Part shown: positions 15,919 to 26,199 of the stretch, piece by piece
How the letters are laid out: each line of letters starts with the position of its first letter
Position numbering within the stretch: position 1 is the first letter of the stretch
Origin: Piper betle
Taxonomy: Eukaryota; Streptophyta; Magnoliopsida; Piperales; Piperaceae
Reading direction: 5' to 3'
DNA: 64,000 nucleotides
Assembly: GCA_033002965.1 (NCBI GenBank)
Contig: JAURVB010014578.1
Span: 32,640-96,639 of the forward strand
The notes under the pieces: model-generated
What the model was told of the DNA's origin: nothing
Seen by the model: only the letters and a program-made list of their open reading frames with translations
Databases searched by the model: none
Position numbers and translations under genes: made by a program

Positions 15919-18900
15919 TTACCTGGATGGGCTACAGTGCCTGCTGAGATCTTCACACGAAACCTTCTTAACAACTCCTGGTTTCACTGACCCTTTTCTG
16001 ATCAATTCCGTCAGCTGAAGAGTGCCTATGTAACATTTTTCGATGACGTTTATCAATCACAAGGATAAACAAAAGGGCTTATTTGTTATAACATATTTTA
16101 TATCAATATATGGTGCATTCAGGTATTCGTTACCAAGTTCTAACTCAAATTTAACTCAAGCAATCTTAATTGTGTAATTGATTATAGATAAGCTAGACTG
16201 AAAATTCGCCTGGTTATGAACTAGTTATCTACTTGCCAATGACCAGGCTCAGGTAATCCCTTAATTAAAAAATTTAAAAATCAACTAAATATAGCAGATC
16301 CACCATTGTCGCCTACTGTATTCCACATAGACAGCTGCAACTTGTACTCATTGTGGTAATAAAGAGGAAATACTCTTTCAACTAACCTCATCTTCAGTAT
16401 CCTCCGGTAGCCTTGGCAACAAACCAGATACATTAAGTAAGAAGCACTCAAACACACATTTGCAGAAATAACTGAAGAGCTAATGCAACAACAAGAGGCT
16501 AAAAAACTAAAACATCTAAGGGTCAAAATACGTGTGGCAAACCACAAAACACGAGAGCAAGATGAATCTAAGGATCAAAATAGCACCTAACGTCCAAACA
16601 AAAGCTAAAGTTAGAAGCAGACGGGTTGGTGGTCATGACCATGTAGTTAAGTTTCAGAAAGCTGCCAAACAGTGGACAACAGAAATGAACAATAACATGG
16701 TAAAAGATTAAATGAAAGCAGTTATACCAAAAACAAAAGCATAATTCCATTCCTTAGTAATCTCTAAAAAAGGTGAACGGATTTCTTAGCATTTTCTAAA
16801 AGATTCTCATCAGAAACTCATAAACCCTTATTTTAAATTTAATCTACAAATTAATTTAGAAGTTGTGCAGTCATACCTTCCACAGTAGTTGGAAATGTCT
16901 TTTGCATGAGCCTTTGCTACTCTTTTTTCATCTAAGAAATGAACATAAGATGACATTCACAAATTAAACAAATATTTGTGTATATGCAATTTCCTTATCC
17001 TAAACAGAGAATAGAGAACCAAAGCAATAAATGTAAGCACAAAACAAACTATTGTATTCTACAACGTGCAACTTTAGGGTATTGTACCAGCTTCAAGGCC
17101 ATTCCATGAATCAACTTTTACCCATTCCAGTTCAGATGAACCAAACTGCAAATATATCAAGAGAACCACACTTCATTGACAAAAAGAAGCCCAAGTAGAG
17201 AAAACTGATGATGTAAAATGAGAATGAATAAACCTGACAAGTATTAAGTATATACTACCTCTTCAAGTGTGTAATTTAGCATTTTGTCACAAAGATCATC
17301 CAAAAGTTCAACAGCTCTCAACTCGCTGACTCTGGTCAAAATGAACAGAGACTCAGACTAGTAACTACCAAATATATCATCAAGAGAATACAGGTTTAAT
17401 CAGGTTCTATATGGTGAAAATGACAATCATCCAAACTCCAAGGTGACCAACTAAAAATGCTTCTAAATTGTTCGGGCGCGGGTTCGTCCGCTGGTGCGGG
17501 TTAGAGTGTTCCCGCGTCGGGTTGGAAGGGTTCGGTGGGACCGAGGCGCCCTTGCCGCGCAAAGAGACAGCGGGATGAGACTAAAGAGTCACAAGTATCC
17601 AATAACACTCGCATGTGGGATGGCCATTTCCAATCCTAATTATTCATTTCCATAAACATATCATGCTTGAATGCATGAAAATTGCAACTGCAATGCTGCT
17701 TCAACTTCAGCAGGGAAAGATTGTCTTCCTCCTCTGGATTGCAATAACTCCTCCAAGGCGTCTCCGTCAATTGTAGCAAACCTTCATCTTCAAATGCAGC
17801 GTCCTCATCAAAGGCATGCTGGAGCAGCGTTCTTTCCAATCAACAGCAGCAAGGTTGGCATCTCATCCTTCTTCTAACCGCAACATCGACCTTCAATGGC
17901 GTCCTTAATTGCAGCAGGGTGGATTTCAGCAACTCCTTCTTCAATCCAGCAAACATGGGTGTCCTCCTCCTAGCAGCAACATCAACCTTCAATGGCGACC
18001 TTAATTGCAGCAGGGTGGATTTCAGCAACTCTTTTAATCAGCAAACATGGGTGTCCTCCTCCTAGCAGCAACATCAACCTTCAATGGCGACCTTAATTGC
18101 AGCAGGGTGGATTTCAGCAACTCTTTTAATCAGCAAGACAGCGACATGACATTTCCTTCCCCTTGCTTCTTCTCCAATGGCAGCAACAAGCAAGGATGTA
18201 GGAGTAGGGCGTCCTCCTCCTAACAGCAGCAGCCTGGGCGTGGAACACCGTCTTCCAGCCCTCCCAACAGCAGCAGCCTGGCATGGAACACCGTCTTCCA
18301 GCCTCCTCCTAACAGCAGCAGCCTGGGCGTGGAACACCGTCTTCCAGCCCCTTCTTTCAACCTGCAATGGCGTCCTTCTTTATAGTAAGCGAACAGCAAC
18401 TTCGTCTTCCTCAATGCAATAACTTTGTCTTCTCCAATGCAATGACTTTGTCTTCTCTCAATGGCAGCAATGACTTCGTCTTCTCAATGCAATACTTCAT
18501 CTTCTTCAATGGTAGCAATGACTTCGTCTTCCTCCACTTCGTCTTCTTCAATGGCACATGACTTCGTCTTCCTCCACTTCGTCTTCTTCAATGGCAGCAA
18601 TGACTTCGTCTTCTTCAATCTCGTGGACCCCTTTCCCTCCTTCCGAATAAATCTCACGTATCTTATTTCTATTAAATTAGGCATAACCACGGGTTCAACC
18701 ACGACTGGCTGGGTTAACCGTCATGATTGAGCCGAGGGGTGCGGTGAAAAATTTGGACGAACATCAGCCCCCTTGCCGATTTTTCGCAATCTGAGAAAGA
18801 AGAATCGGCAAAACATTTTTATTCATTTTTCATTCTTTTTTTTTTTTCATAATTTAGCCTAAGGTGACTCCTCGTGGGTTATAGTGTGGCCATTGACCAT

Positions 18901-21900
18901 CATTTTGATCTTGAGGAGTGACTCTCTCACTCGACACTCGTGGCCTCCAAATCCAAATTTCTTTTTGTGGATTTTTCCTTAGGGCATCAAACTTCTTCTG
19001 CCCATAGTATGGAGGTGACCTTGATCTTTTATGATGCCTCCTACTATTTGTTGAGTTGTTGGCTGCTTCTCTTTTAAACCTTCTAGCAGCAGTGATTTTG
19101 ATTGGAGCCCCCAACTTCTTGTCCCATGTCTGGTTGGATTGCGATCTTGACATCTTTGGTGACACGAAGAAGTGGAGACGAGATGTTGATTCATGACTTG
19201 TGTTGAACTCCTCTTGTTCTTTGATTATATTTACCAAGTCTTCATCATTGGCGATTGTGATAAGGTAATTGAAGCTTTCACCGGGTAGCTGACACTTAAT
19301 CACCAAAGGGATGCTGGTAGAACATGTACCCCTGATTTGGGCGACAAGACTTGAATAAGAACAATCATGCTCCAGTACAACCAGTCGTGTGTCTCCTCCA
19401 AAGTAGTGTTGCTTCCTTCCCTGGATTACTATCTTTCCGCCAAAGCTGCACATCAAGCGAAGTCTTGTTTTTGAGATCTTTGACTTGACTTCCTTTTGTG
19501 TTGAAGTTGTTCTGACAGCAAGCTGATCTTCCATCTTTTCTTTATCAAGCTCATCTTTTTCGAAAAGTCTTTTTCCTTGATTAGCTTGGACTTCAAACTT
19601 TTGGATTGATAGAGGTGTAGAACATCCTTTATCTTCTATAGTGGAAGCAGGCGACACCTTTGTGTCTTCAACATTAGCCATCGGGACATCCATTTCCTCT
19701 CCTTGTTTCTCTTTTCCTTTATGAGACTTCATTGGTAAGGATAAGTGGCTTACTGTCATCACATTAGCATTAGCAGCTTTATACTTTATATCTCCTTTGT
19801 CCAGCAACTCTTGGATCTTTTCCATCACATCTCGACATATCACCGTTGGATGGCCAAGCATTTGATGAAACCGGCAAAAATTCTCTTTCTTTTCATCCTC
19901 CGGTTTAGGTGGATTCTTCGGTATCCAGGGAGTGATTTTTCCTTGCTTGACCAAAACATCAAACCACCTTTCAGTATCACCAACATTGAAGGTGTAATCT
20001 TCTATATTTCTCCATTCACGCCGTTGTCGGGGCGCAGCCTTTCTATCTTCATTGTTATTCCTTGGCCCTTCCAATTGTTTTTCCCGACTTGATTCTCCAA
20101 GTTCAGTGACAGCATTGGTTGATGCCTTAGCATTTTTCAGAGAAGCAGAAACCCTTCCAAGTTCTTCAAAAATCAACATCCTTTCAAACAATTGTTCAAA
20201 AGTGTTGCATTGTGCACCACTTAAGAACCATGCAGCTGATCCGGCGTTCATTGCACAAATCTTCACAAGCTCCTTAATGTCAGGGGTCTCTTTCATTTGA
20301 GATGTGAGACTTCTAAACCTCTTCACATATGTTGCAAACCTTTCCCCTGATTCCCTTTGACACTGTCTTAAGTGTTCTATTGTTACTGGAATTTCCATGG
20401 ATTGAAAGTGTTCTGTAAACTGCTCAACAAATTCATCCCATGAATTGATTGATCCAGAGGGGCGGTTATTGAACCATCTCAAGGCATTACCGCTAAGTGA
20501 TGCCGGGAATTGTTGTAACTTTAATTTTTCATTTGCCACAATTGTTCCACACTCAATTTCAAAAATTGTGACATGATCTCCCGGATTGCCGTCTCCATCG
20601 AACTTCGTAAAAGTTGGGCGCTTGTATTTTTCCGGCAAAATTTCCGTGTAAACTTCATCGGCTAAAGGACGAAGACGCTTTACAACTTTACTAGGTTCTT
20701 TGTCCTTTTGAGCTATCAATGCGGCGATTAATGCGGCTTGTGCATCCATCGCGGCTTTTAACTCATCAAATCGAGAATCCTGAATCGGCACAACTGGTGC
20801 GACTGGTGCTACAGGAACTGTTGCAGGATAGACTTGTGGAGGATAATTAACTGGTAGCGGAGCTACTGTGGCTGGAATTGTTGGCTGAAACATTGACATC
20901 AAGGGCGTCGCCGTTGAGGCGGACACCGCAGTGGTGATTGGCGGTGGAAATGCCATAGAAACTGATGATTGAGGGATAGCAGGGCTATACCATGGGTACG
21001 GGTATGGTGGTGGGTAGTGGGGTGGTTGTGGGAACCATGATGACTGTGGTAGTGGACTAATTTCAGTCCTACTTGGGGGTATAATTGGGTAGTGTTGCGT
21101 CCAACTTGGTTCGGACGACGAAATTATCAAGGGTGAGGCTTGAGACATAAATCCCGAGACATTGGAAAACATATTATCTACCCGAGGGGTATTTGACAAA
21201 TCCACACTTGTTGGAGCGGTTGCCAAAGGCCTTTCCAATAGTGCCGTAAAACTACTTGTCATCGGTGGGTTAGCAGGCTGGTCCACTTCGTCTGGACTTC
21301 GCCGGTTTGCTAGGTCGGCATCTTCTCTTCTCGATGCACTTCCCATTGCGACGGATGCTCGCCTATTTAAGGCGAGTGCATCGTCAAGTGCCGATTCAAG
21401 TTGTCTAACCCGTTCTCGAAGTTGTTCGTTCGAGTTCGGGTTTTCATTTTGCAAGGCGACTGGCTCGCCCATGCTGGTGATGGATGGTATTTGCACTTCA
21501 GGTTGGTTTGTGGGTGCGTTAGAAGGTTCTCCTTCACTAGCACCTCTTTGTCTAGCCATATGCCTTGTCTCGGGGGCCATTTTCTTTTATCCACACTATC
21601 TCTTCAAGCTGCACTGCTACCTCTTGACGGTCCCCAGTGGAGTCGCCAATTTATGTTCGGGCGCGGGTTCGTCCGCTGGTGCGGGTTAGAGTGTTCCCGC
21701 GTCGGGTTGGAAGGGTTCGGTGGGACCGAGGCGCCCTTGCCGCGCAAAGAGACAGCGGGATGAGACTAAAGAGTCACAAGTATCCAATAACACTCGGTGG
21801 GATGGCCATTTCCAATCCTAATTATTCATTTCCATAAACATATCATGCTTGAATGCATGAAAATTGCAACTGCAATGCTGCTTCAACTTCAGCAGGGAAA

Positions 21901-23566
21901 GATTGTCTTCCTCCTCTGGATTGCAATAACTCCTCCAAAGCGTCTCCTTCAATTGTAGCAAACCTTCATCTTCAAATGTAGCGTCCTCATCAAAAGCATG
22001 CTGGAGCAGCGTTCTTTCCAATCAGCAGCAGCAAGGTTGGCATCTCATCCTTCTTCTAACCGCAACATCGACCTTCAATGGCGTCTTTAATTGCAGCAGG
22101 GTGGATTTCAGCAACTCCTTTTTCAATCCAGCAAACATGGGTGTCCTCCTCCTAGCAGCAACATCAACCTTCAATGGCGACCTTAATTGTAGCAGGGTGG
22201 ATTTCAGCAACTCTTTTAATCAGCAAACATGGGTGTCCTCCTCCTAGCAGCAACATCAACCTTCAATGGCGACCTTAATTGCAGCAGGGTGGATTTCAGC
22301 AACTCTTTTAATCAGCAAGACAGCGACATGACATTTCCTTCCCTTTCTTCTTCTCCAATGGCAGCAACAAGCAAGGATGTAGGAGTAGGGCGTCCTCTTC
22401 CTAACAGCAGCAAGCCTGGGCGTGGAACACCGTCTTCCAGCCCTCCTCCTAACAGCAGCAGCCTGGGCGTGGAACACCGTTTTCCAGTCCCCTCCTAACA
22501 GCAATAGCCTGGGCGTGGAACACCGTCTTCCAGCCTCCTCCTAACAGCAACAGCCTGGGCGTGGAACACCGTCTTCCAGCCCCCCTCTTTTCAACCTGCA
22601 ATGGCGTCCTTCTTTATAGTAAGCGAACAACAACTTCGTCTTCCTCAATGCAATAACTTTGTCTTCTCCAATGCAATAACTTTGTCTTCTTCAATGGCAG
22701 CAATGACTTCATCTTCCTCCACTTCGTCTTCTTCAATGGCAGCAATGACTTCGTCTTCCTCCACTTCGTCTTCTTCAATGCAATAACTTTGTCTTCCTCC
22801 ACTTCGTCTTCTTCAATGGCAGCAATGACTTCGTCTTCCTCAATCTCGTGGACCCCTTTCCCTCCTTCCGAATAAATCTCACGTATCTTATTTCTATTAA
22901 ATTAGGCATAACCACGGGTTCAACCACAACTGGCTGGGTTAACCGTCATGATTGAGCCGAGGGGTGCGGTGAAAAATTTGGACGAACATAAATATAAGTA
23001 GATGATAGTCATGAGAATATACCCAATTTCAAAGTTTTGAAAGTGAGGAGTATACAATACAACTGATAGTTCGCCCATCAACCTTTTCAATAAAAGGTAT
23101 AAAAAGCCTTCGTACAATTAGTTACACAAGATTAGGTCATTACTTATAATTTTGTTGACTTAATTTGTTTTTTCTTTGCTTCATATTCCTAGAGATCGTG
23201 TTTCAATGTCGAGAGGAAATAGTGTTAGTATAACTTCTAGGACTCAGTAAAAGTGACATTAAAGAAAAGAAAAGAAAATCTAACTTAAACCTGATTGTCA
23301 AAACAGCCATTTGTGGCCTAAAATTACAACACAAACCTGTAGTTAATAACTCTTCCTTCACGTTGACCTTTGGAGTTTAAGCGATGCCTCATGTCCAAAT
23401 GGTTTTTAGATTTTTCCTGAATAATTTTGAGATTTTGAATGTGAATTGTAGAAAATGACAAACCAATATACACGAAGGAAAACAACAGAATTCAAAGAAA
23501 TGGTAAAAGAAAACATTGAAGAAAAGCTACACTTCTTACATTCGACAATTCAACCTCGAGCTCTGC
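15919..23566 (-). CDS. Canopy/saposin-like (DUF3456) ER protein, 5' exon not found
   Basis: This is a homolog of the plant 'TLR4 regulator/MIR-interacting MSAP' (canopy) family, small ER luminal saposin-fold proteins. Minus-strand exons found: 23566-23540, 23416-23337, 17331-17259, 17145-17088, 16931-16877, 16411-16387, 16014-15919. All are GT-AG with consistent phases. Blocks: AELEVELSN, HLDMRHRLNSKGQREG, VSELRAVELLDDLCDKM, LEWVKVDSWNGLEA, KAHAKDISNYCGR, LPEDTEDE, LTELIRKGSVKPGVVKKVSC. The Cys residues of the saposin pattern that fall in these exons are present. These exons give 137 residues. The first exon (signal peptide plus the first CxxC) was not found upstream of 23566, so the CDS is listed as partial. 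A complete retrotransposon (17469-22988) fills most of the intron after exon 23416-23337, which is 6.0 kb long instead of about 0.5 kb. Confidence 0.85.
17469..18763 (-). repeat. 3' LTR of the gag-only retrotransposon
   Basis: Its boundaries are set by homology to 21654-22988, by TG...CA ends and by the target duplication. It contains three successive tandem arrays: about 90-bp units (17870-18140), about 43-bp units (18210-18355) and a CTTCGTCTTC-type array (18400-18625). The array copy numbers differ from those of the other LTR, which explains the length difference (1295 against 1335 bp). Confidence 0.93.
18764..18778 (-). other. Polypurine tract of the gag-only element
   Basis: Read on the minus strand, 'gcaagggggctga' directly precedes the 3' LTR. 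This is the expected position and composition for plus-strand DNA priming. Confidence 0.8.
18854..21580 (-). CDS. Retrotransposon gag polyprotein with C-terminal PB1 domain, 908 aa
   Basis: This is a structural (particle) protein of an LTR retrotransposon. The ORF is intact, with its ATG at 21580 shortly after the primer-binding site. Layout: charged N terminus with a short coiled coil (about 48-75), a Pro/Tyr-rich linker (about 150-270), a retrotransposon gag core (about 318-430; PTFTKFDGDGNPGDHV, ALRWFNNRP, SWDEFVEQFTEHFQ), a zinc-knuckle-like CX2HX4HX4C motif in FCRFHQMLGHPTVICRD (about 566-583), a PB1 domain (about 704-806; TRLRLMCSFGGKIV, YFGGDTRLVVLEHD, IANDEDLVNIIKEQEEF, RLHFFVSP) and a basic tail with RSRSPP. 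PB1 domains mediate protein-protein pairing through a basic face and an acidic OPCA cluster; both sides seem present. A PB1 module is not a usual part of gag, so capture from a host octicosapeptide/PB1 gene is inferred. Confidence 0.92.
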   Translation of the reverse strand: MAPETRHMARQRGASEGEPSNAPTNQPEVQIPSITSMGEPVALQNENPNSNEQLRERVRQLESALDDALALNRRASVAMGSASRREDADLANRRSPDEVDQPANPPMTSSFTALLERPLATAPTSVDLSNTPRVDNMFSNVSGFMSQASPLIISSSEPSWTQHYPIIPPSRTEISPLPQSSWFPQPPHYPPPYPYPWYSPAIPQSSVSMAFPPPITTAVSASTATPLMSMFQPTIPATVAPLPVNYPPQVYPATVPVAPVAPVVPIQDSRFDELKAAMDAQAALIAALIAQKDKEPSKVVKRLRPLADEVYTEILPEKYKRPTFTKFDGDGNPGDHVTIFEIECGTIVANEKLKLQQFPASLSGNALRWFNNRPSGSINSWDEFVEQFTEHFQSMEIPVTIEHLRQCQRESGERFATYVKRFRSLTSQMKETPDIKELVKICAMNAGSAAWFLSGAQCNTFEQLFERMLIFEELGRVSASLKNAKASTNAVTELGESSREKQLEGPRNNNEDRKAAPRQRREWRNIEDYTFNVGDTERWFDVLVKQGKITPWIPKNPPKPEDEKKENFCRFHQMLGHPTVICRDVMEKIQELLDKGDIKYKAANANVMTVSHLSLPMKSHKGKEKQGEEMDVPMANVEDTKVSPASTIEDKGCSTPLSIQKFEVQANQGKRLFEKDELDKEKMEDQLAVRTTSTQKEVKSKISKTRLRLMCSFGGKIVIQGRKQHYFGGDTRLVVLEHDCSYSSLVAQIRGTCSTSIPLVIKCQLPGESFNYLITIANDEDLVNIIKEQEEFNTSHESTSRLHFFVSPKMSRSQSNQTWDKKLGAPIKITAARRFKREAANNSTNSRRHHKRSRSPPYYGQKKFDALRKNPQKEIWIWRPRVSSERVTPQDQNDGQWPHYNPRGVTLG
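21631..21648 (-). other. Primer-binding site of the gag-only element
   Basis: On the minus strand, five bases after the 5' LTR end, TGGCGACTCCACTGGGGA begins with TGG, the complement of a tRNA CCA end. From memory this resembles the tRNA-Arg-type site of Tat/Ogre elements; the tRNA identity is not verified. Confidence 0.8.
21654..22988 (-). repeat. 5' LTR of the gag-only retrotransposon
   Basis: It matches 17469-18763 along its length apart from scattered substitutions and array-number changes (about four copies of the 43-bp 'cctgggcgtggaacaccgtc' unit). In sense orientation it should hold the promoter, and it lies closer to the 5' exons of the host gene. Confidence 0.93.
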
Positions 23567-26160
23567 CTGCAAATGTGATCAGTGCCAATCAGAACTCAGA
23601 CTCATCTCAAGACTCGCTTTAAAGACAAACAGAAAGAAACAAAAATGGAAACTAGATAGATCCACAGCAAAACATTACATACTAAATATCTTGTCCACTA
23701 GAGATAAACAAAGAGAGGAACTTGGAGCATTTGAACAAAAAACAAGCTCATATGTCCAAATTTAACACGCCAATTCAAACGTAAATACCATCATAAGTGC
23801 ACGGAATGTAGATTTGTGAATACACAGTCATTCATAGGCTAATGTGGAAGTCACATAACTGACTAACTGTGAACAAAATCTTAATATTCCATTTGAGCTA
23901 CAAAAGTGCCCCCCACAATTTTAAATTACGACTGATCTAAATGCAGAATTTATCTTGTTGACACACTTTAAATCACATTCTAAAGCATAAAATCGAAACT
24001 AACTAACTAGCCAATGGGAACTCGCCACGTATGACACGAAACGGCAGCTGTCCTCCGAAAGTGGGGGCCCACGTGCGTGTTGTTTGATTTGCGATCGAAT
24101 CCATGAAGTAATTGAGAGATTAATAGATTAAAACGCAAAAAATGGAAAATAAACAAAACCTCATGCGATTTGAATGTATGGATTAAATTAAATCGTGATT
24201 TTAATAAACATTAGCGATGTTTTAAAGAAAAAATCATATGAGTTTAAGTTGATGATAATAATTAGATGATAAAAAATAATTTTGTCTAGTTAAATCCCTT
24301 TCAATTTGATATAAACATATCCGCCACATTAATTGACATAGAATTATGGTACTCAGACGTTTTCTTCTACCTACAACAACATCCAAGTCCTAAGCCCAAA
24401 CATGTCTGGGATTGGATCATTATTTATTCTTATTTGTCATTCAATGAGGTTCCATAGCTAACCATCATATCATAGAGTTGCATGTTAAATTGGACAGATG
24501 GGAATGAATAACATTATGGGGGGATTTATTTATTTTAATCAGAATTAGATTTATTAATATGATTGTTAATAAGTCAAAATTTTGCATCATTGCCCCTAAG
24601 GCCCTAAACTACAATTATTTAAGATATAATTTAGACCATAAAACATGTTTATTTCGTTAGTTGGCATCAGATCTTGTTAATGCAATTGGGACGACTTTTT
24701 CTACATGAACGAGCTGGGGCCCGCACTCACCGCCAAACAACCCCAATTGTCGGAATGGAATAACTGCAATGGCTTTTCTTTTCACATTTACACCCTCGAC
24801 TACGATGAAATTAGGATTAACTCCCGAATGTTTGCGAGGTTTGTCAGTTACGGACAACTCATGACTTAAAATGATTTAAAAATGATTATGTATTGTCGTT
24901 CTGTTTGAAAATTATTCACGAATAGACATGATAATTTCTAATCCATTTTTTTGGTATTTACTTGATCTTAATATACATTTAGACTCTTATTTTTTTCTTT
25001 TAAATATGATGTACCAAGAAAATTTTCTTTACTATCACGAGCTTATTTATATCGTTTTAATTTTAAAATTTACGGACAATATTTTAATACGATGAAAGTT
25101 TGTCTTGTATTTTTCTAATTTATTTTAGTCATTTATTTCCCTTATTATATTTTAACTTGTTACTTGATTAATTATTTTGGAAGTTTTTGACCTTTTTCTA
25201 AATTTTAATATATGAGTAGCTTTTATGATATTATTATTTTATATTGCTAAGAAATATGTGTAAGAAACATAAATTCGAACCAGATATTTTCAAATCACGA
25301 TTAGTGACGACAACAACAAATGATAATTAATCAAAACATTGAATGAGACATTTATTATTCTTAAAACTATTTATGCAAAGTCTAAATTTAACATGAAATA
25401 CTAAGAATTAATAATGTAACAAACCTTAATTGGATATTTATTTATTTTAGTTTAAGACTAATTACAGCTAAAATCATCACTTCATGATCATAATAACATA
25501 CCTTGCACATGTTGATATATCTATGATTGTCTAAAAGTTTTGATTATGAATCCATATAATAATAAGCCTTTTATGATGTTATATTATTAGAATTGTCCAT
25601 GGGAATTATAAGCCAACAAAGAAAAAGAATGTATTTATTATTAGCATTATGATATGTCAAAGACATTTGGCTATTTCTAGATAAATTAGTAATTATATAA
25701 ATATGTTTGTTTATAATTAGAATCTTACAAACTATTTTAAAGATCAACCAAGCTAATTAAATCTTATGCCAAGAAAAATATTAAGGTCGTACAATACTTA
25801 CATTAATTTACAAAAAAATTAGTCTCAAGATTAATATTATATAAATGTCTATTTATGATTATGTAATAGTGAAAAAAATGAACAAAAAAAGTAAATAAAA
25901 TTTGATAGTAAATTGCTTAGTATAAGCTAGTGTAGATATACATTTGTCATCTAAAAATAGATTTAAACATTTATCAAAATCATACCGGTATTATTATTAT
26001 TTCAAAATAAAATAAAATAAAATACTCTTTATTATCCAACCAACTCATATTTTTTTAACGGAAAGAACAATATCCACTTGTTAAAATTTAATTATTTATG
26101 ATATTTTTTAATATTTTTTCCGTTTAATAATTTGAATTGGTTTAAGAATGAAGAGTAAAA
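23567..26160. other. Intergenic region upstream of the canopy-like gene and CFK1
   Basis: The two genes diverge here. A GC-richer island at 24000-24080 has 'gccacgtatgacacg' and a palindromic G-box-like 'gcccacgtgc', which may be the promoter of the minus-strand gene. The missing canopy exon 1 would be expected between 23600 and 24000, but I could not identify a signal-peptide exon. From 24100 to 26160 the sequence is very AT-rich with no recognisable gene; the frame at 24657-24857 (minus) is unrecognised. Confidence 0.5.
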
Positions 26161-26199
26161 CCACATAGATTCTACTCTATCATTTGGACACCACCAAAA

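Larger units (their letters stand above)
17464..22993 (-). mobile_element. Complete gag-only LTR retrotransposon (TR-GAG-like)
   Basis: The element itself is 17469-22988 (5520 bp), flanked by the 5-bp target duplication TAAAT (17464-17468 and 22989-22993). Both LTRs begin TG and end CA. The sense strand is minus, so the 5' LTR is at 21654-22988 and the 3' LTR at 17469-18763. The interior (2890 bp) carries a primer-binding site, one long gag ORF and a polypurine tract, with no protease, RT, RNase H or integrase. This is the layout of non-autonomous LTR elements that keep only gag and rely on another element for reverse transcription. The gag and the primer site look Ty3/gypsy (Tat/Ogre-like) to me, from memory. 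It lies in sense inside an intron of the canopy-like gene. Confidence 0.93.

Noticed and set aside
17636..18730. Several open frames within the LTRs of the gag-only element
   Set aside because: They are encoded by the tandem arrays and occur in both LTRs with changes in frame; there is no conserved protein.
24657..24857. Minus-strand 66-residue frame as the missing canopy exon 1
   Set aside because: It lacks a signal peptide, the expected CxxC and a usable donor, and lies beyond the probable promoter.
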